A stretch of 64,000 bases of DNA from Verrucomicrobiota bacterium (GCA_021325145.1 JAJPHR010000110.1:62001-126000), one strand, 5' to 3'; counted from the first letter of the stretch, positions 33,392-43,562 are shown. Program-made: numbers and translations. Notes: generated from the letters alone by a model not told the origin.

Positions 33392-34717
33392 CTACCAGCG
33401 CGGCAGCAGGCGCTTCCAACTTGGGTCAACGTGTTTGCGCATCTCCTGTTCGTCATCGCGCTTGCGATAGGGACACTTGGCATAGCGTTCCCGTCCGCGC
33501 GCGAGTTGGTCGTAATCCAATTCCACGCCCAGGCCGGGCTGGTTGGGAATGCGCACGCAGCCGTTTACAATCGGCACGCGTCCACCAAGCACAACTTCGT
33601 CCTGGGCTGACTGCCACGGATAATGCGTATCGCATGCGTAAGTCAAATGCGGCGTGGCTGCGGCGACGTGGGCCATGCCCATCAGGGACACACCCAGATG
33701 GGAGTTCGAGTGCATGGACAATCCAAGGCCAAAGGTTTTAGCTAATCGGGCGAGTTGCTGCACCTGCCGCATGCCACCCCAGTAGTGGTGGTCGCAAAGA
33801 ATGATCTGCACGGCGTCGATCTGGACGGAGCGTGGAATATCCGCGAAGGACGTGACCGCCACATTGCTGGCCAGCGGCGTATGGATGCCCTCGGCAACAA
33901 GACGCGCGCGGACTGCGGCCATGTTCTCCAAGCCGGCGGTGGGATCTTCGAGATAGCCGCCGCGTCCGAGTTCCTCGGCCAGTTCGCGCCCCACGCGCAC
34001 GGATGTTTCAACTGTCCAGGCGGAATTCGGGTCGATTCGCAAAGGCACTTCCGGACCCAGTGCGCGGTAAAGTTGTTTGATGGTCTCAATTTCAATGTCC
34101 GGCTCCAGCACTCCGCCTTTGAACTTGATGGAGCGGAAACCATATTTGGCAACCATTTGCTGAACCTGCCGCACCAAAGCCTCGGGTTTCAACGCCTCGC
34201 CATATTCGTCTTCGCGCGTATCAGCGCCCTCGCCGCCGCCGCCCGTGTGCTTGTAAAATGGATACGCCGAGAAGGGCACTTCATCCCGCACCCGTCCTCC
34301 AATTAAATCGCATACCGGCTGTCCCACTGTTTTGCCGATGAGATCGAGGCAGGCCACTTCGATCGCCGCGTAAGTGCGCGTCGTGGCATCGAGCGGGTTC
34401 TCGCCGGGGACAAGGTAGGTTTGCGAACGGGCGTCGCCTTTGCCTTGTCCCTCCACCATGGGCGACAGAAAGCCTGTCAAACGATAAGGACTGGCACCGA
34501 TGAGCTGATGACGCAACGCCTCCAGTTGCTGCACTTGCGCCTCGCCTCCGTAAGTTTCCGTGATGCCGATGACACCATCGTCGCTTTCCAATTCGACAAT
34601 CGTCCGCAAAGCATACGGCGCATGCAGGCCGTAGGAACTCCGCAGGGGCGGATCGGCAATAGCAATGGAATGGATCCGAAAATCGGCGATGCGCATAAGT
34701 GATGGAGTGGATAACAA
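33392..34717 (-). CDS. gudD: Glucarate dehydratase-like enzyme (enolase superfamily)
   Basis: A 441-residue enolase-superfamily dehydratase that would make 5-keto-4-deoxyglucarate from D-glucarate. Hallmarks: capping domain MRIADFRIHSIAIADPPLRSS, substrate-loop KHTGGGG, the KxK-type catalytic site FKGGVLEPD, metal ligands in RIDPNSAWTVE and YLEDPTAG, and the His-Asn pair in LSMHSNSHLGVSL, which is diagnostic for glucarate dehydratases. An alternative start at the second methionine (residue 8) is equally good. It is divergent from the MFS transporter over 137 bp, which must hold the shared promoters, and upstream of the kdgD-like gene. Confidence 0.9.
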   Translation of the reverse strand: MLSTPSLMRIADFRIHSIAIADPPLRSSYGLHAPYALRTIVELESDDGVIGITETYGGEAQVQQLEALRHQLIGASPYRLTGFLSPMVEGQGKGDARSQTYLVPGENPLDATTRTYAAIEVACLDLIGKTVGQPVCDLIGGRVRDEVPFSAYPFYKHTGGGGEGADTREDEYGEALKPEALVRQVQQMVAKYGFRSIKFKGGVLEPDIEIETIKQLYRALGPEVPLRIDPNSAWTVETSVRVGRELAEELGRGGYLEDPTAGLENMAAVRARLVAEGIHTPLASNVAVTSFADIPRSVQIDAVQIILCDHHYWGGMRQVQQLARLAKTFGLGLSMHSNSHLGVSLMGMAHVAAATPHLTYACDTHYPWQSAQDEVVLGGRVPIVNGCVRIPNQPGLGVELDYDQLARGRERYAKCPYRKRDDEQEMRKHVDPSWKRLLPRW

Positions 34718-34854
34718 ACCTGTGGAGGAGTATCAAGCGCTGTCAGGTGTTGCGCTGATTGGACCTTTGGCGCTGGTTCGATTGATTTCAAGAATTGACC
34801 GCCTCACAACTTCAAGGACAGGATTGAGTCAGTCCACCACAGCGACGAGACGTT

Positions 34855-36228
34855 TTGCCAGCACCAGATCAAATCGTTAGCGAGAAGCCCACGAACACGG
34901 GGGCTCTGGATCGCGCTCGCCGCAAGGCCTACTGGCGGTTGTTGCCGCTGCTCTTCCTTTGTTACGTAATCGCCTATGTAGACCGGACCAACGTGGCGAT
35001 TGCCAAATTGACGATGACCAAGGCTCTTCCGGGCTTTGACAGCGCGGTCATTGGCCTCGGCATGGGCTTTTTCTTTTGGGGCTATTTCCTGCTGGAGATT
35101 CCAGGCTCGTTGCTGGTGGAGCGTTGGAGTGCGCGCAAATGGATTTGCCGCATCCTGGTCACCTGGGGAATCGTGGCGGCTCTCACTGCCGCAGTGAAGA
35201 CGCCGATCCAATTCTATCTTGCCCGGTTTCTGCTGGGGCTGGCGGAGGCGGGCTTCTTTCCGGGCGTGATCGTGTATTTGACCCATTGGTTCCCGTCGCG
35301 CGACCGGACACGGGCCCTCTCCTGGTTTTTGATCGGCACCCCCATCGCACAAATTGCCAGTCCCAAAATCTCCAACGCATTGTTGAAGATCGGGACCGAT
35401 CAGACGAGTGGCGGTGTTACGGTGCATCATCCCGCCGTGCTCGGATTCCAGGGATGGCAGTGGGTTTACATTTGCTGGGGCATTCCCGCGATCGTGTTGG
35501 GGATTATCGTGTTGCTCGCGCTCACGGATCGTCCGCGGGACGCCAGGTGGCTCACAGCAGAGGAACGCGACGCCTTGGAGCAGGAGTTGGCGAATGAAAG
35601 GGCGAAGCGCGCCGGCAGGCGCAGAATGACGCTGCTCGAAGCATTCAGCCATCCCAAGGTCTTGCTGCTTACCGCCGCGTATTTTTGCAGCACCACCGCC
35701 AATTACGGCGTCGAATTTTGGCTCCCGAGCATTTTGGAAAAATGGTATTCGCTCAAGCTCGATGCCATTACCTGGCTGGTAATCCTGCCGCCTTCGCTGG
35801 CGTTGATGAGCCAGTTGTTTGTCGGCTGGAATTCCGACCGCACGCGGGAGCGGCGGCTTCACGCGGCTGTCCCGATGTTTCTTGGCATGATCGCCCTTGG
35901 ACTTTCGCCGCTGACGCGCGGTCATCTGGCGCTTACCATCGTCTGCTTCATGGCAACGGCGGCTGGCATCAAGGCTTACCAGCCGGCTTTCTGGTCGTTG
36001 CCGAGCTTGTTCCTCACTGAAACAGCCGCAGCAGGCAGCATCGGGCTGATCAACTCGGTGGGGAACCTCGGGGGGTATCTTGGACCGAGCGTGCTCGGCA
36101 GCGTTGAGAAGCACACCGGTTCATTCGCGGGCGGCATTTACTTTCTCTGCCTGTCCATGATGGCCTGTGTGATGATTATTTTTTTCCTGGGCCTCGGACG
36201 GGCGGGGCAGGGAACCCGCAGTTCATGA
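34855..36228 (+). CDS. MFS transporter, anion:cation symporter type (hexarate uptake)
   Basis: A 457-residue inner-membrane transporter with 12 predicted helices. The N-terminal block LLPLLFLCYVIAYVDRTNVAIAKLTM and GMGFFFWGYFLLEIPGSLLVERW, then RFLLGLAEAGFFPGVIVYLTHWFP, are signatures of the ACS subfamily (phthalate, tartrate and glucarate/galactarate permeases). A cytoplasmic loop rich in Arg/Lys (ERAKRAGRRRMTLLEAFSH) joins the two halves. The best start is a TTG at 34855; no ATG precedes the first helix in frame, so the N-terminus is uncertain. Divergent from gudD and convergent with the second enolase-superfamily gene; hexarate as substrate is inferred from context. Confidence 0.9.
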   Translation: MPAPDQIVSEKPTNTGALDRARRKAYWRLLPLLFLCYVIAYVDRTNVAIAKLTMTKALPGFDSAVIGLGMGFFFWGYFLLEIPGSLLVERWSARKWICRILVTWGIVAALTAAVKTPIQFYLARFLLGLAEAGFFPGVIVYLTHWFPSRDRTRALSWFLIGTPIAQIASPKISNALLKIGTDQTSGGVTVHHPAVLGFQGWQWVYICWGIPAIVLGIIVLLALTDRPRDARWLTAEERDALEQELANERAKRAGRRRMTLLEAFSHPKVLLLTAAYFCSTTANYGVEFWLPSILEKWYSLKLDAITWLVILPPSLALMSQLFVGWNSDRTRERRLHAAVPMFLGMIALGLSPLTRGHLALTIVCFMATAAGIKAYQPAFWSLPSLFLTETAAAGSIGLINSVGNLGGYLGPSVLGSVEKHTGSFAGGIYFLCLSMMACVMIIFFLGLGRAGQGTRSS

Positions 36229-36245
36229 CAAGGTGACAGTTCGTC

Positions 36246-37478
36246 CTATCGAGTCGAATCGGTTTCGACCCACTTGACGCTGTGATCGCCGGTCACGGCC
36301 ACGGTTTCTGCGGGCGAATCGATTCGGAAGAAAGACCACGGGCCAGGAATGAACGGGTACTTCTCAATTACCCGCTCGTCGATGTCCACGCCCCAGCCCG
36401 GCGTGTTCGGGACGATCAAATCGCCGCCTTCAATGCGGAGCGGTTCGCGGAGAATTTCGTCCGCGAGCGGAAACGGATACATGCCCGGCCGGCCGGAGTT
36501 GCTGTAGCAAGGATATTCGAGCCATTCGACCACTTCGGCCGGCCAGCAGATACCCAGGTGCGCGGCTGCCAGCACTTCCAGGGTTGTGCCCCAACTGTGG
36601 AATGCGAAGCGCAAACCTTTGCGCTCAATGGCCGCGAAAATTCGTCGTCCCATGGCGAACCCGCCCTGGCAGCAAGTGTCCATCTGCACAAAATCCGCGG
36701 CACCCGTTTCAATGAGGTCTTGAAATCCCGCTTCATCAGGCTCGTGTTCGCCCGTTGCAATCGGCACGGTGCGATCTGCGCGGAGTTGCCGGTAGCCCGC
36801 ATGGTCGTCCGGCGGCAGCGGTTCTTCGAGCCACGTGGGTTGATACGCTGCCATTGCGCGCGCGAGATCGGTCACCATGTTTCGTGAGTAACTTCGATCA
36901 CCCATGCGCCACCACGAATGCGCGTCGATCATCAAACCGACGTCCGGTCCCACCGCCTCCCGCATGCGCCGAACGGTTTCGAGATCCAGTTCAGGGCCAA
37001 GCGCGGGGCGCATTTTGTAAGCGGTGAAGCCAAGCCGGGCAATGGCCGCGGCTTCTTCCGCAAATCGGTCCGGGGACATATACATCCCGGCGCTGCCATA
37101 GAGTTTGATGCGGTCGCGCCGGCGCCCGCCAATCAATTCAGACACCGCGCAACCCTCGGATTTGGCGGCCAGATCAATCAGCGCGATTTCCACCGCGTGA
37201 TAGGTCTTGGTCATTTCCAGATTACCCTTGAACATGAGGCTCGCCCATTTCCGCGGATCTCGCCCGAGCAGAAACGGACGAATCACCTCTCTGATTTCCA
37301 GCGCCGCGCGTTCATGGGCCGGGCCAGGAGCGTAACCAATCAATCCGGCGTCAGTGGTGACGCGAATGAGCATCGCATCGCGTTTGAGGATGGTGCGTTC
37401 TCCGCCCCAAAATGGCAGCCGCAACGGCTCCGGGAAAGGATGCGACATCAAGATGCCTTGGACGTCCGTTATTTTCAT
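36246..37478 (-). CDS. Enolase-superfamily acid-sugar dehydratase/racemase (mandelate racemase group)
   Basis: A 410-residue protein with the two-domain enolase fold. Catalytic positions can be read off: K155 of AYKMRP (KxR motif), the metal ligands in MIDAHSWW, WLEEPLPPDD and ATGEHE, and the His of AFHSWG in the seventh strand. This His/KxR arrangement fits the mandelate racemase or D-galactonate/rhamnonate dehydratase groups rather than glucarate dehydratase. The substrate cannot be named. It converges with the MFS gene with an 18-nt gap, so it belongs by position to the hexarate group and may feed a second acid sugar into it. Confidence 0.85.
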   Translation of the reverse strand: MKITDVQGILMSHPFPEPLRLPFWGGERTILKRDAMLIRVTTDAGLIGYAPGPAHERAALEIREVIRPFLLGRDPRKWASLMFKGNLEMTKTYHAVEIALIDLAAKSEGCAVSELIGGRRRDRIKLYGSAGMYMSPDRFAEEAAAIARLGFTAYKMRPALGPELDLETVRRMREAVGPDVGLMIDAHSWWRMGDRSYSRNMVTDLARAMAAYQPTWLEEPLPPDDHAGYRQLRADRTVPIATGEHEPDEAGFQDLIETGAADFVQMDTCCQGGFAMGRRIFAAIERKGLRFAFHSWGTTLEVLAAAHLGICWPAEVVEWLEYPCYSNSGRPGMYPFPLADEILREPLRIEGGDLIVPNTPGWGVDIDERVIEKYPFIPGPWSFFRIDSPAETVAVTGDHSVKWVETDSTR

Positions 37479-37604
37479 TGGTGTCGCATGACGCGTCAGA
37501 ATTGTGCCGCGCCATTGGAGCGGATTAGAGGTGGAAAGGCAAGCAGCCGCGCAAAGTCCAAAGTACGCACTGCACTCAAGTATGGAGTCCCGCGACGCTC
37601 TGTT

Positions 37605-40600
37605 TTACTGCGCTCCGACCACCACCACGCGATAGAACTTGGTACTGCCCGGTGAAGTATTGACCCCGAGGACCTGCCCCGCGCCGCAGAATTGTTCAGC
37701 ACCGGAGGACTGCTGGGTTGCGTGCATCGTGGTTTTATCGGTGAACCAAGCCAGGCCTGAAGCGTCGGCGACTGTCGTCACGCCCGGTTTCCAATGCACG
37801 AGGTCGCATGAAGTTTCAATGCGGTACATGGCCTGGGGTTGGCCGGCGATAGTCAGTTGGCATTCGCCTTCCGATAAAAACTTTGACGCCAATACCGGTC
37901 CGCCGGGTTGAACCACCGTGCCCACCCCGGGAGACGAGGGATGCGAGGCGAGCGCCAGCGCGCCGCCTCCGCCCGCGATCAGGTTCCAATTCATGACCGT
38001 GTCGCCCGTGGCCCCGTTGGCGCCATCGATGGCGATATGGTACATCGTCAGGCCGGTGGCGTTGAAGGTGACGCGACTCTGCAAATTGCTATTCGCTGAG
38101 TCGATGTTGTCGTTGCTGACGATGGAGGTCAGGGCGTTCACCGAGCTGCCGGTGTAAACCGCAAGCAGGGTATCGAACGTGCTGCCAGTCGTATCGAAGG
38201 TGACCTGGCCGCTGATCGGCGCAGTCCAGCAATACCAGATCGACGCGCCACCCGCATTGCCCGCGTGGTTCGGTTCGCCGGATTCCCTGGTTGCGCCCGC
38301 GTTGCTGCCATAGACCACGCCGCTGACGCCGCCAACGAACTCGCAAAAGGCGAAGTTGTCGTTCCCGATGGTCTGATTGAGCGTGAGGATGAGATTGCCG
38401 GTGGCGCCATTGGCCCCGTCCACCGCGATGCGGTAGACCGTCCCGGCGGTTGCGGAAAAATTAACGCGGCTCTGGAACGTCCCGGGCCCAAGGTCGTCGT
38501 TGCTTGCCACTAATGTCAGCGCCCCCACGCTGGTTCCCGTATAAACGGCGAGCAACGTGTTGAAACTGCTGCCGATGGTATCGATGGTAACCGATTTCGT
38601 GCTCAGGGCCGTCCATTGATACCAGACGGAATGTCCGCCCGCGTTGCCCGCGTGATTGGGCTCGCCGGCCTCCTTGGTGGCGTTGACGTTGTTGCCGGGC
38701 ACGCTGGCGAAGCCACCCAACAATGTTTGGGCGTTCGCGAAATTATTGTTGAGCGGCGCGGCGTTCGGATTGCCGATGGCGATGGGCACGGTCGTGAGAT
38801 TATTTCCGTAGTTCGATTCCTGGATGATGCCCTGTGGATTGGCCTCCAGTTCGATCGTATAATTGCCGGGAGGCAGGCCGGTGATGTCAATCCACTGCCC
38901 ATCCAGGGTCGAATCATACAGGTCGCCCCAGCCTTGCTGAATTCCCTGGTTGGAGCAGGTGTACAGCGCGGTCGATGCGGAATTCGGATCCCAGCGGAAC
39001 ACGTCCAGAATACAGAAGCCGACCTTCAATCCGATGGCGGCGATTTTCCCATTTGCGTTACGCAGGCGGTAAGCCATGTAATTCTGGAAATGATAATGCG
39101 CGTGGCACGGCGCCCAAACGAACAGCGGGTTGTTCGCTGGATTGCCGAAGTAGAGATCAGCCGTGCCGGAATTTTCCGTCTGCGTGTCAAAACGGATCAA
39201 CGTTCTTGTCCCCGCCTGGACGAGTCCCTCCTGCACCGCGCAGCTATTGGTGGCGAACGTATTGGTGACAATCTGTGGATTCACCGCCGAGGCAACGATG
39301 CTTAGATCAGGCAACGGGACTGAGGCCTGCACCCAACGGAGCGTCAAACTTCCATTTTGGTCGTTGGCCCCGTCAACTGCAATGTGGTAAATGGTCCCAG
39401 CCACCGGCGTGAACGTCAACCGGCTGTGAATGTTGTTGGTGCTGATGTTGTCATTTGCAGCCACCAGTGTGAGGCCGCTGACTGAAGTCCCCGTATAAAC
39501 GGCCAGGAGCGTATCGAATGCGCTCAGTGCCGTGTCAAAGGTTACCGGACTGGTTGAGGGCGCAGTCCAATTGTACCAGACTGAAGCGCCGCCCGCGTTT
39601 CCCGCATGGTTTGGTTCGCCCGGTTGCTTGGTGGCGTTGAAGTTGTTGCCCGAGATCGAGCCGGAACTGCCGCTGATTGCCTGCGCGGAGGCGAAAGCGT
39701 CGTTTGGTGGCGGCGTGCCGGTTGTCAGCGAAGCCACTGCGCTGAGCGTGGAACCAGCCGAATTGGCGACCGTGACCTGGTAATTGCCCACATCGTTCAG
39801 TTGGGCGTGGGCCAGAGCCAGGTTGGGTGTGGTCGCGCCCGAAATATTGGTGCCGTTGAACAGCTTGAAGCCGTCCTTGTACCACTGGTAGTTCAGTGTC
39901 CCGGCACCCGAGGCGACTACAGTGAAACCAACCGGATTGCCGACCGTCACAACCCGGCTGACCGGCTGGGTAGTGATCGTCGGAGCGGTTGGAATGCCCA
40001 CACCCCGGCATTTTCCACCAGAACCCGCCGCATAAATGGCGGCGATTTCACCGGCCGAAAGATCACGGTTGTAGAGTGAAACCTCATCCAGGCTGCCGCT
40101 CAATTTGTGGTCCCAATACGCCTGGCCGGAAGTGCCAAAGAAGAGCGGCAACGTCCCATAGTCCTGGGGAAAACCAACTGTCGCCTGCGCCTCAAGCTGG
40201 CCGTTGACATAGAGTTGCAAAGCGTTGGCTCCCCGCACCCCCGCGACATGATACCAAACGCTGGTGCTCACCCGGGTGACCGAATCCACTTCGACTGACT
40301 GCCCATCCGCCGAACTTACCAAAAATCGGAAGCCATCTCCGCCGTTCAATCGCGTCTTGCTCAGATCGAATCCTTCGAAGTTGCCCGATTGCGAATTTTG
40401 CTTGAAGACAATGTATTGATCACCGGCTGGCGATCCACCGGAACCGGTCGAATCGAGCGAGTTGAACATCACCCAGGCCTCGATCGTAAGAGTCGCTGGA
40501 TGGAAGATCGCGGCGTCTGGAATCTGCACGAAGCTACTCACGCCATCGAAGCCGAAGGCCTGGCCGATTTCACCGACGGCGTTGACGGTTGCGCCCCCTT

Positions 40601-43562
40601 GCAGCGAGCCGTTGTTTCCACCGACAATATCAGCGGCCGTGCCATCGCCCGTCCACCAGCCGATCAAGTTGGCTGGCGGGGTCAGGCAGTTTGCCGCGTT
40701 CAGAGACAGGTTTGCGACGGCGCTCGTCACGGACCCAGCAACATTGCTAACCACAACCGAAAAACCTCCGACATTACCTGACTGAACATTGCCCACCGAC
40801 AAAATTGGGCTGCCTGTGCCGCTGAACTGCCCGCCGTCGGTCAGGCTCGTTCCATTGAATTGCCAGCGATAGCCAAGCGGCGCGGTTCCGGTCGCAGCCA
40901 CCGCGAACGATACATTTGTTCCGGGGACCGCAGTCTGACTGGCGGGTTGCAAGGTGATCACCGGCGGGCCGGTGATGGTCAGTGTCGCCACCGCGCTGGT
41001 GGCCGAGCCCACGGGATTGCTCACCAGCAGCCGGTAACCGCCGGCATCCGTGGCAAGCAGGCCGGAAATGGCCAACGCCGTGTTTGTGGCGCCCGAAATT
41101 CTCCCGCCGTTTGCGATATTCACTCCGTTAAACTGCCATTGATAAGTCAACGGAGCGCTGCCGGTAGCCGTGGCGCTGAAATTGGCGGTGGACCCGGCCA
41201 GGTTCGTTGTGCTCAGCGGCGGGACGGAGATTGCTGGAGGCGTCAGCACCGTTACGATGGCCACCGCGCTGGTTACCGAACCGCCCGCGTTGGCGACAAT
41301 CACGGAATAATTGCCGGCATTGGTCGATTGCGCGTTGGTCACGGTTAAACCCGGGTTGGTCCCGCCCGCGACAGCGGCGCTGCCGAACTGCCATTGGTAA
41401 CTCAGCGGACCCGCGCCCGAGGCGGTCACCGTGAGCAGAATGTTGCTCCCCACCGCCACGGTCTGGTTTTGAGGCTGGCCGATGATGGTGAGTCCGCTGA
41501 TGGATTTGCATTTGCCCGCTGCTCCAGCCGTATGGATGGCGGCGATTTCGTTCGCCGCCAGCGCCCGGTTATACAATGAAACCTCGTCGAGGTTTCCGTT
41601 GAGCTTGTGCTCCCAATATGCCTGGCCGGAACTGCCGAAGAAAAGCGGCAGCGTGCCGTAGTCTTGCGGAAAGTTGACCGTGGCTTGCGCTTCAAGCTGG
41701 ACGTTGACATAAAGCTGAGTGAAATTGGCGCCGCGCACGCCGGCGACATGGTACCAAACCCCCGTGCTCACTCGCGTGACAGAATCCAATTCCACCGATG
41801 CGCCGCTTGGGGAAGAAACCAGGAATCGAAAACCATCGCCGCCGGTCAACCGCGTCTTGCTGAGGTCAAACCCTTCAAAGTTGCTCGATTGCGAGTTTTG
41901 CTTGAACACAATGTACTGGTCGCCTGCCGGTGAACCACCCGAACCGGTCGAGTCAAGGGAGTTAAATCGCACCCAGGCTTCAATCGTAAGATTCGCCGGA
42001 TGCAGAACCGCCGAGTCGGGGATCTGCACAAAACTGCTCGCGCCATTAAAAGTGAACGCCTGGCCAACCAAACCGTTGGCGGTATCAGTCGCGCCGCCTT
42101 GCAGCGCGCCGTTGTCCGAACCGGCGCTGTCGTTGGCCGTGCCATCGCCCGTCCACCAGCCGATCAAGCCCGCCGGTGGCGGTACGCAGCCATTCGGGGA
42201 AATAACCGACAGCGTTGCTACCGCGCTCGTAACTGATCCGGCCGCATTCGTCACGATCACCGAATAGCCTCCGGAATTGTTTGTGAGCGCGTTGGTAATC
42301 GTCAGCATTGGGCTGGCGCTTCCAAGGAATTGTCCACCATCGCCAAGATTGGCCCCGTTAAACTGCCATTGATAACCCAGCGGGCTGGTGCCCGAAGCTG
42401 AGACGGTGAAGAACGCGCTCGTGCCGGCGGCAATTGTTTGGCTGATCGGTTGGACACTGATAACCGGCGGGATGAGATTCGGATTCACAGTCAATACCGC
42501 CACGGCGCTGGTGATGGAGCCGGCGATATTCGTCACCACCACCTGATAATTGGCTGAATCGTTGGTCTGGACGTTCGCAAGGGCGAGGGCGGATGAACTG
42601 CTTCCGGACACGTTGCCGCCGTCCGTGAGACTTGCTCCATTACGCAACCATTGGTAGGTCAGGGGAAGGGTCCCACCGGCGCTGACGCTGAAACCCACGT
42701 TCGTGCCGGCCAGAACCGTCTGGCTCAAGGGCGGGGTTGCGATGGTCGGCGGGCTGGCGGTTTTGCACTTTCCACTCGACCCGGCCGCAAAGATGGCGGC
42801 GACTTCATTCGAGGAAAGGGCGCGATTATACAAAGACACCTCATCCAGTTCGCCGCTAAACTTGTGGTCCCAATAAGACTGCCCGGTGGTGCCGAAGTAA
42901 AGCGGCAGCGTGCCGTAATCCTGGGGGAAGGTCACCGTTGCCTGCGCTTCAGGCTGGCCGTTGACATAAAGTTGGATGGAATTGGGACCGCGCACCCCGG
43001 CCACATGGTACCAAACCCCGGTGCTTATCCGGGTGATCGAGTTGATTCCCACCGTTATCCCGCCCGCAGACGTGACCAGGAACCTGAATGCGTCCCCGTT
43101 GCTCAACCGCGTCTTGCTCAGGGCAAACCCTTCAAAACCGCTGGAGCGCGTGTTCTGTTTGAACACGATGTACTGGTAACCCGCCGGGGATCCGCCCGAG
43201 GCGGTCGAGTCCAGCGAGTTGAACATCACCCAGGCTTCAATTGTAAGGTTCGCTGGATGTAGAACCGATGAGTCGGGGATTTGCGCAAAGCCGCTGTTCC
43301 CGTCGAAACTGAAGGCTTGCCCGACCAAGCCGACGGCATTGTCCGTAGCACCACCTGCGAGAGCGGCATTGTTGTTTCCAACAATATCGTTGGGAGCGCC
43401 GTCACCGGGCCACCAGCCAACCAGGCCGGCGGGCGGCGGAAAGCAACCAGCGGCAGGGGCCCGGAGGGCGAAGAGTGAACTGGCAAAAAGGAACAGCGCT
43501 ATCAGCCATTGGCGTGAAGTGAGGAGGCGGACGCGATGTCCCGGAATCGTTTTAAGGGTCAT
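37605..43562 (-). CDS. Giant secreted LamG/Ig protein with a lysyl-oxidase domain
   Basis: A predicted extracellular protein of 1985 residues; the ATG at 43562 precedes a signal peptide (LLTSRQWLIALFLFASSLF). Order: LamG (41-261), two Ig-like (264-457), LamG (457-684), three Ig-like (687-957), LamG (957-1184), Ig-like (1187-1281), then a PPC-like beta domain (1285-1411), a lysyl oxidase domain (about 1418-1597), two more PPC-like domains (1601-1862) and an FYR-type tail (1880-1985). The LOX domain is complete: LPDL start, CHAHYH with copper ligands H1487, H1489, H1491, K1513 in GLKVGFC and Y1549 in LYDSTLDGQWIDITG, which match the residues forming the LTQ cofactor in human LOX. It would oxidise lysine or another amine to an aldehyde outside the cell. 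Target unknown. Separate from the hexarate group; divergent from rex. Confidence 0.88.
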   Translation of the reverse strand: MTLKTIPGHRVRLLTSRQWLIALFLFASSLFALRAPAAGCFPPPAGLVGWWPGDGAPNDIVGNNNAALAGGATDNAVGLVGQAFSFDGNSGFAQIPDSSVLHPANLTIEAWVMFNSLDSTASGGSPAGYQYIVFKQNTRSSGFEGFALSKTRLSNGDAFRFLVTSAGGITVGINSITRISTGVWYHVAGVRGPNSIQLYVNGQPEAQATVTFPQDYGTLPLYFGTTGQSYWDHKFSGELDEVSLYNRALSSNEVAAIFAAGSSGKCKTASPPTIATPPLSQTVLAGTNVGFSVSAGGTLPLTYQWLRNGASLTDGGNVSGSSSSALALANVQTNDSANYQVVVTNIAGSITSAVAVLTVNPNLIPPVISVQPISQTIAAGTSAFFTVSASGTSPLGYQWQFNGANLGDGGQFLGSASPMLTITNALTNNSGGYSVIVTNAAGSVTSAVATLSVISPNGCVPPPAGLIGWWTGDGTANDSAGSDNGALQGGATDTANGLVGQAFTFNGASSFVQIPDSAVLHPANLTIEAWVRFNSLDSTGSGGSPAGDQYIVFKQNSQSSNFEGFDLSKTRLTGGDGFRFLVSSPSGASVELDSVTRVSTGVWYHVAGVRGANFTQLYVNVQLEAQATVNFPQDYGTLPLFFGSSGQAYWEHKLNGNLDEVSLYNRALAANEIAAIHTAGAAGKCKSISGLTIIGQPQNQTVAVGSNILLTVTASGAGPLSYQWQFGSAAVAGGTNPGLTVTNAQSTNAGNYSVIVANAGGSVTSAVAIVTVLTPPAISVPPLSTTNLAGSTANFSATATGSAPLTYQWQFNGVNIANGGRISGATNTALAISGLLATDAGGYRLLVSNPVGSATSAVATLTITGPPVITLQPASQTAVPGTNVSFAVAATGTAPLGYRWQFNGTSLTDGGQFSGTGSPILSVGNVQSGNVGGFSVVVSNVAGSVTSAVANLSLNAANCLTPPANLIGWWTGDGTAADIVGGNNGSLQGGATVNAVGEIGQAFGFDGVSSFVQIPDAAIFHPATLTIEAWVMFNSLDSTGSGGSPAGDQYIVFKQNSQSGNFEGFDLSKTRLNGGDGFRFLVSSADGQSVEVDSVTRVSTSVWYHVAGVRGANALQLYVNGQLEAQATVGFPQDYGTLPLFFGTSGQAYWDHKLSGSLDEVSLYNRDLSAGEIAAIYAAGSGGKCRGVGIPTAPTITTQPVSRVVTVGNPVGFTVVASGAGTLNYQWYKDGFKLFNGTNISGATTPNLALAHAQLNDVGNYQVTVANSAGSTLSAVASLTTGTPPPNDAFASAQAISGSSGSISGNNFNATKQPGEPNHAGNAGGASVWYNWTAPSTSPVTFDTALSAFDTLLAVYTGTSVSGLTLVAANDNISTNNIHSRLTFTPVAGTIYHIAVDGANDQNGSLTLRWVQASVPLPDLSIVASAVNPQIVTNTFATNSCAVQEGLVQAGTRTLIRFDTQTENSGTADLYFGNPANNPLFVWAPCHAHYHFQNYMAYRLRNANGKIAAIGLKVGFCILDVFRWDPNSASTALYTCSNQGIQQGWGDLYDSTLDGQWIDITGLPPGNYTIELEANPQGIIQESNYGNNLTTVPIAIGNPNAAPLNNNFANAQTLLGGFASVPGNNVNATKEAGEPNHAGNAGGHSVWYQWTALSTKSVTIDTIGSSFNTLLAVYTGTSVGALTLVASNDDLGPGTFQSRVNFSATAGTVYRIAVDGANGATGNLILTLNQTIGNDNFAFCEFVGGVSGVVYGSNAGATRESGEPNHAGNAGGASIWYCWTAPISGQVTFDTTGSTFDTLLAVYTGSSVNALTSIVSNDNIDSANSNLQSRVTFNATGLTMYHIAIDGANGATGDTVMNWNLIAGGGGALALASHPSSPGVGTVVQPGGPVLASKFLSEGECQLTIAGQPQAMYRIETSCDLVHWKPGVTTVADASGLAWFTDKTTMHATQQSSGAEQFCGAGQVLGVNTSPGSTKFYRVVVVGAQ

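Noticed and set aside
34804..36114. 436-codon open frame on minus opposite the MFS gene
   Set aside because: The plus strand encodes a 12-helix transporter with ACS-family signatures; the minus frame is polar, Arg/Gln-rich and without motifs.
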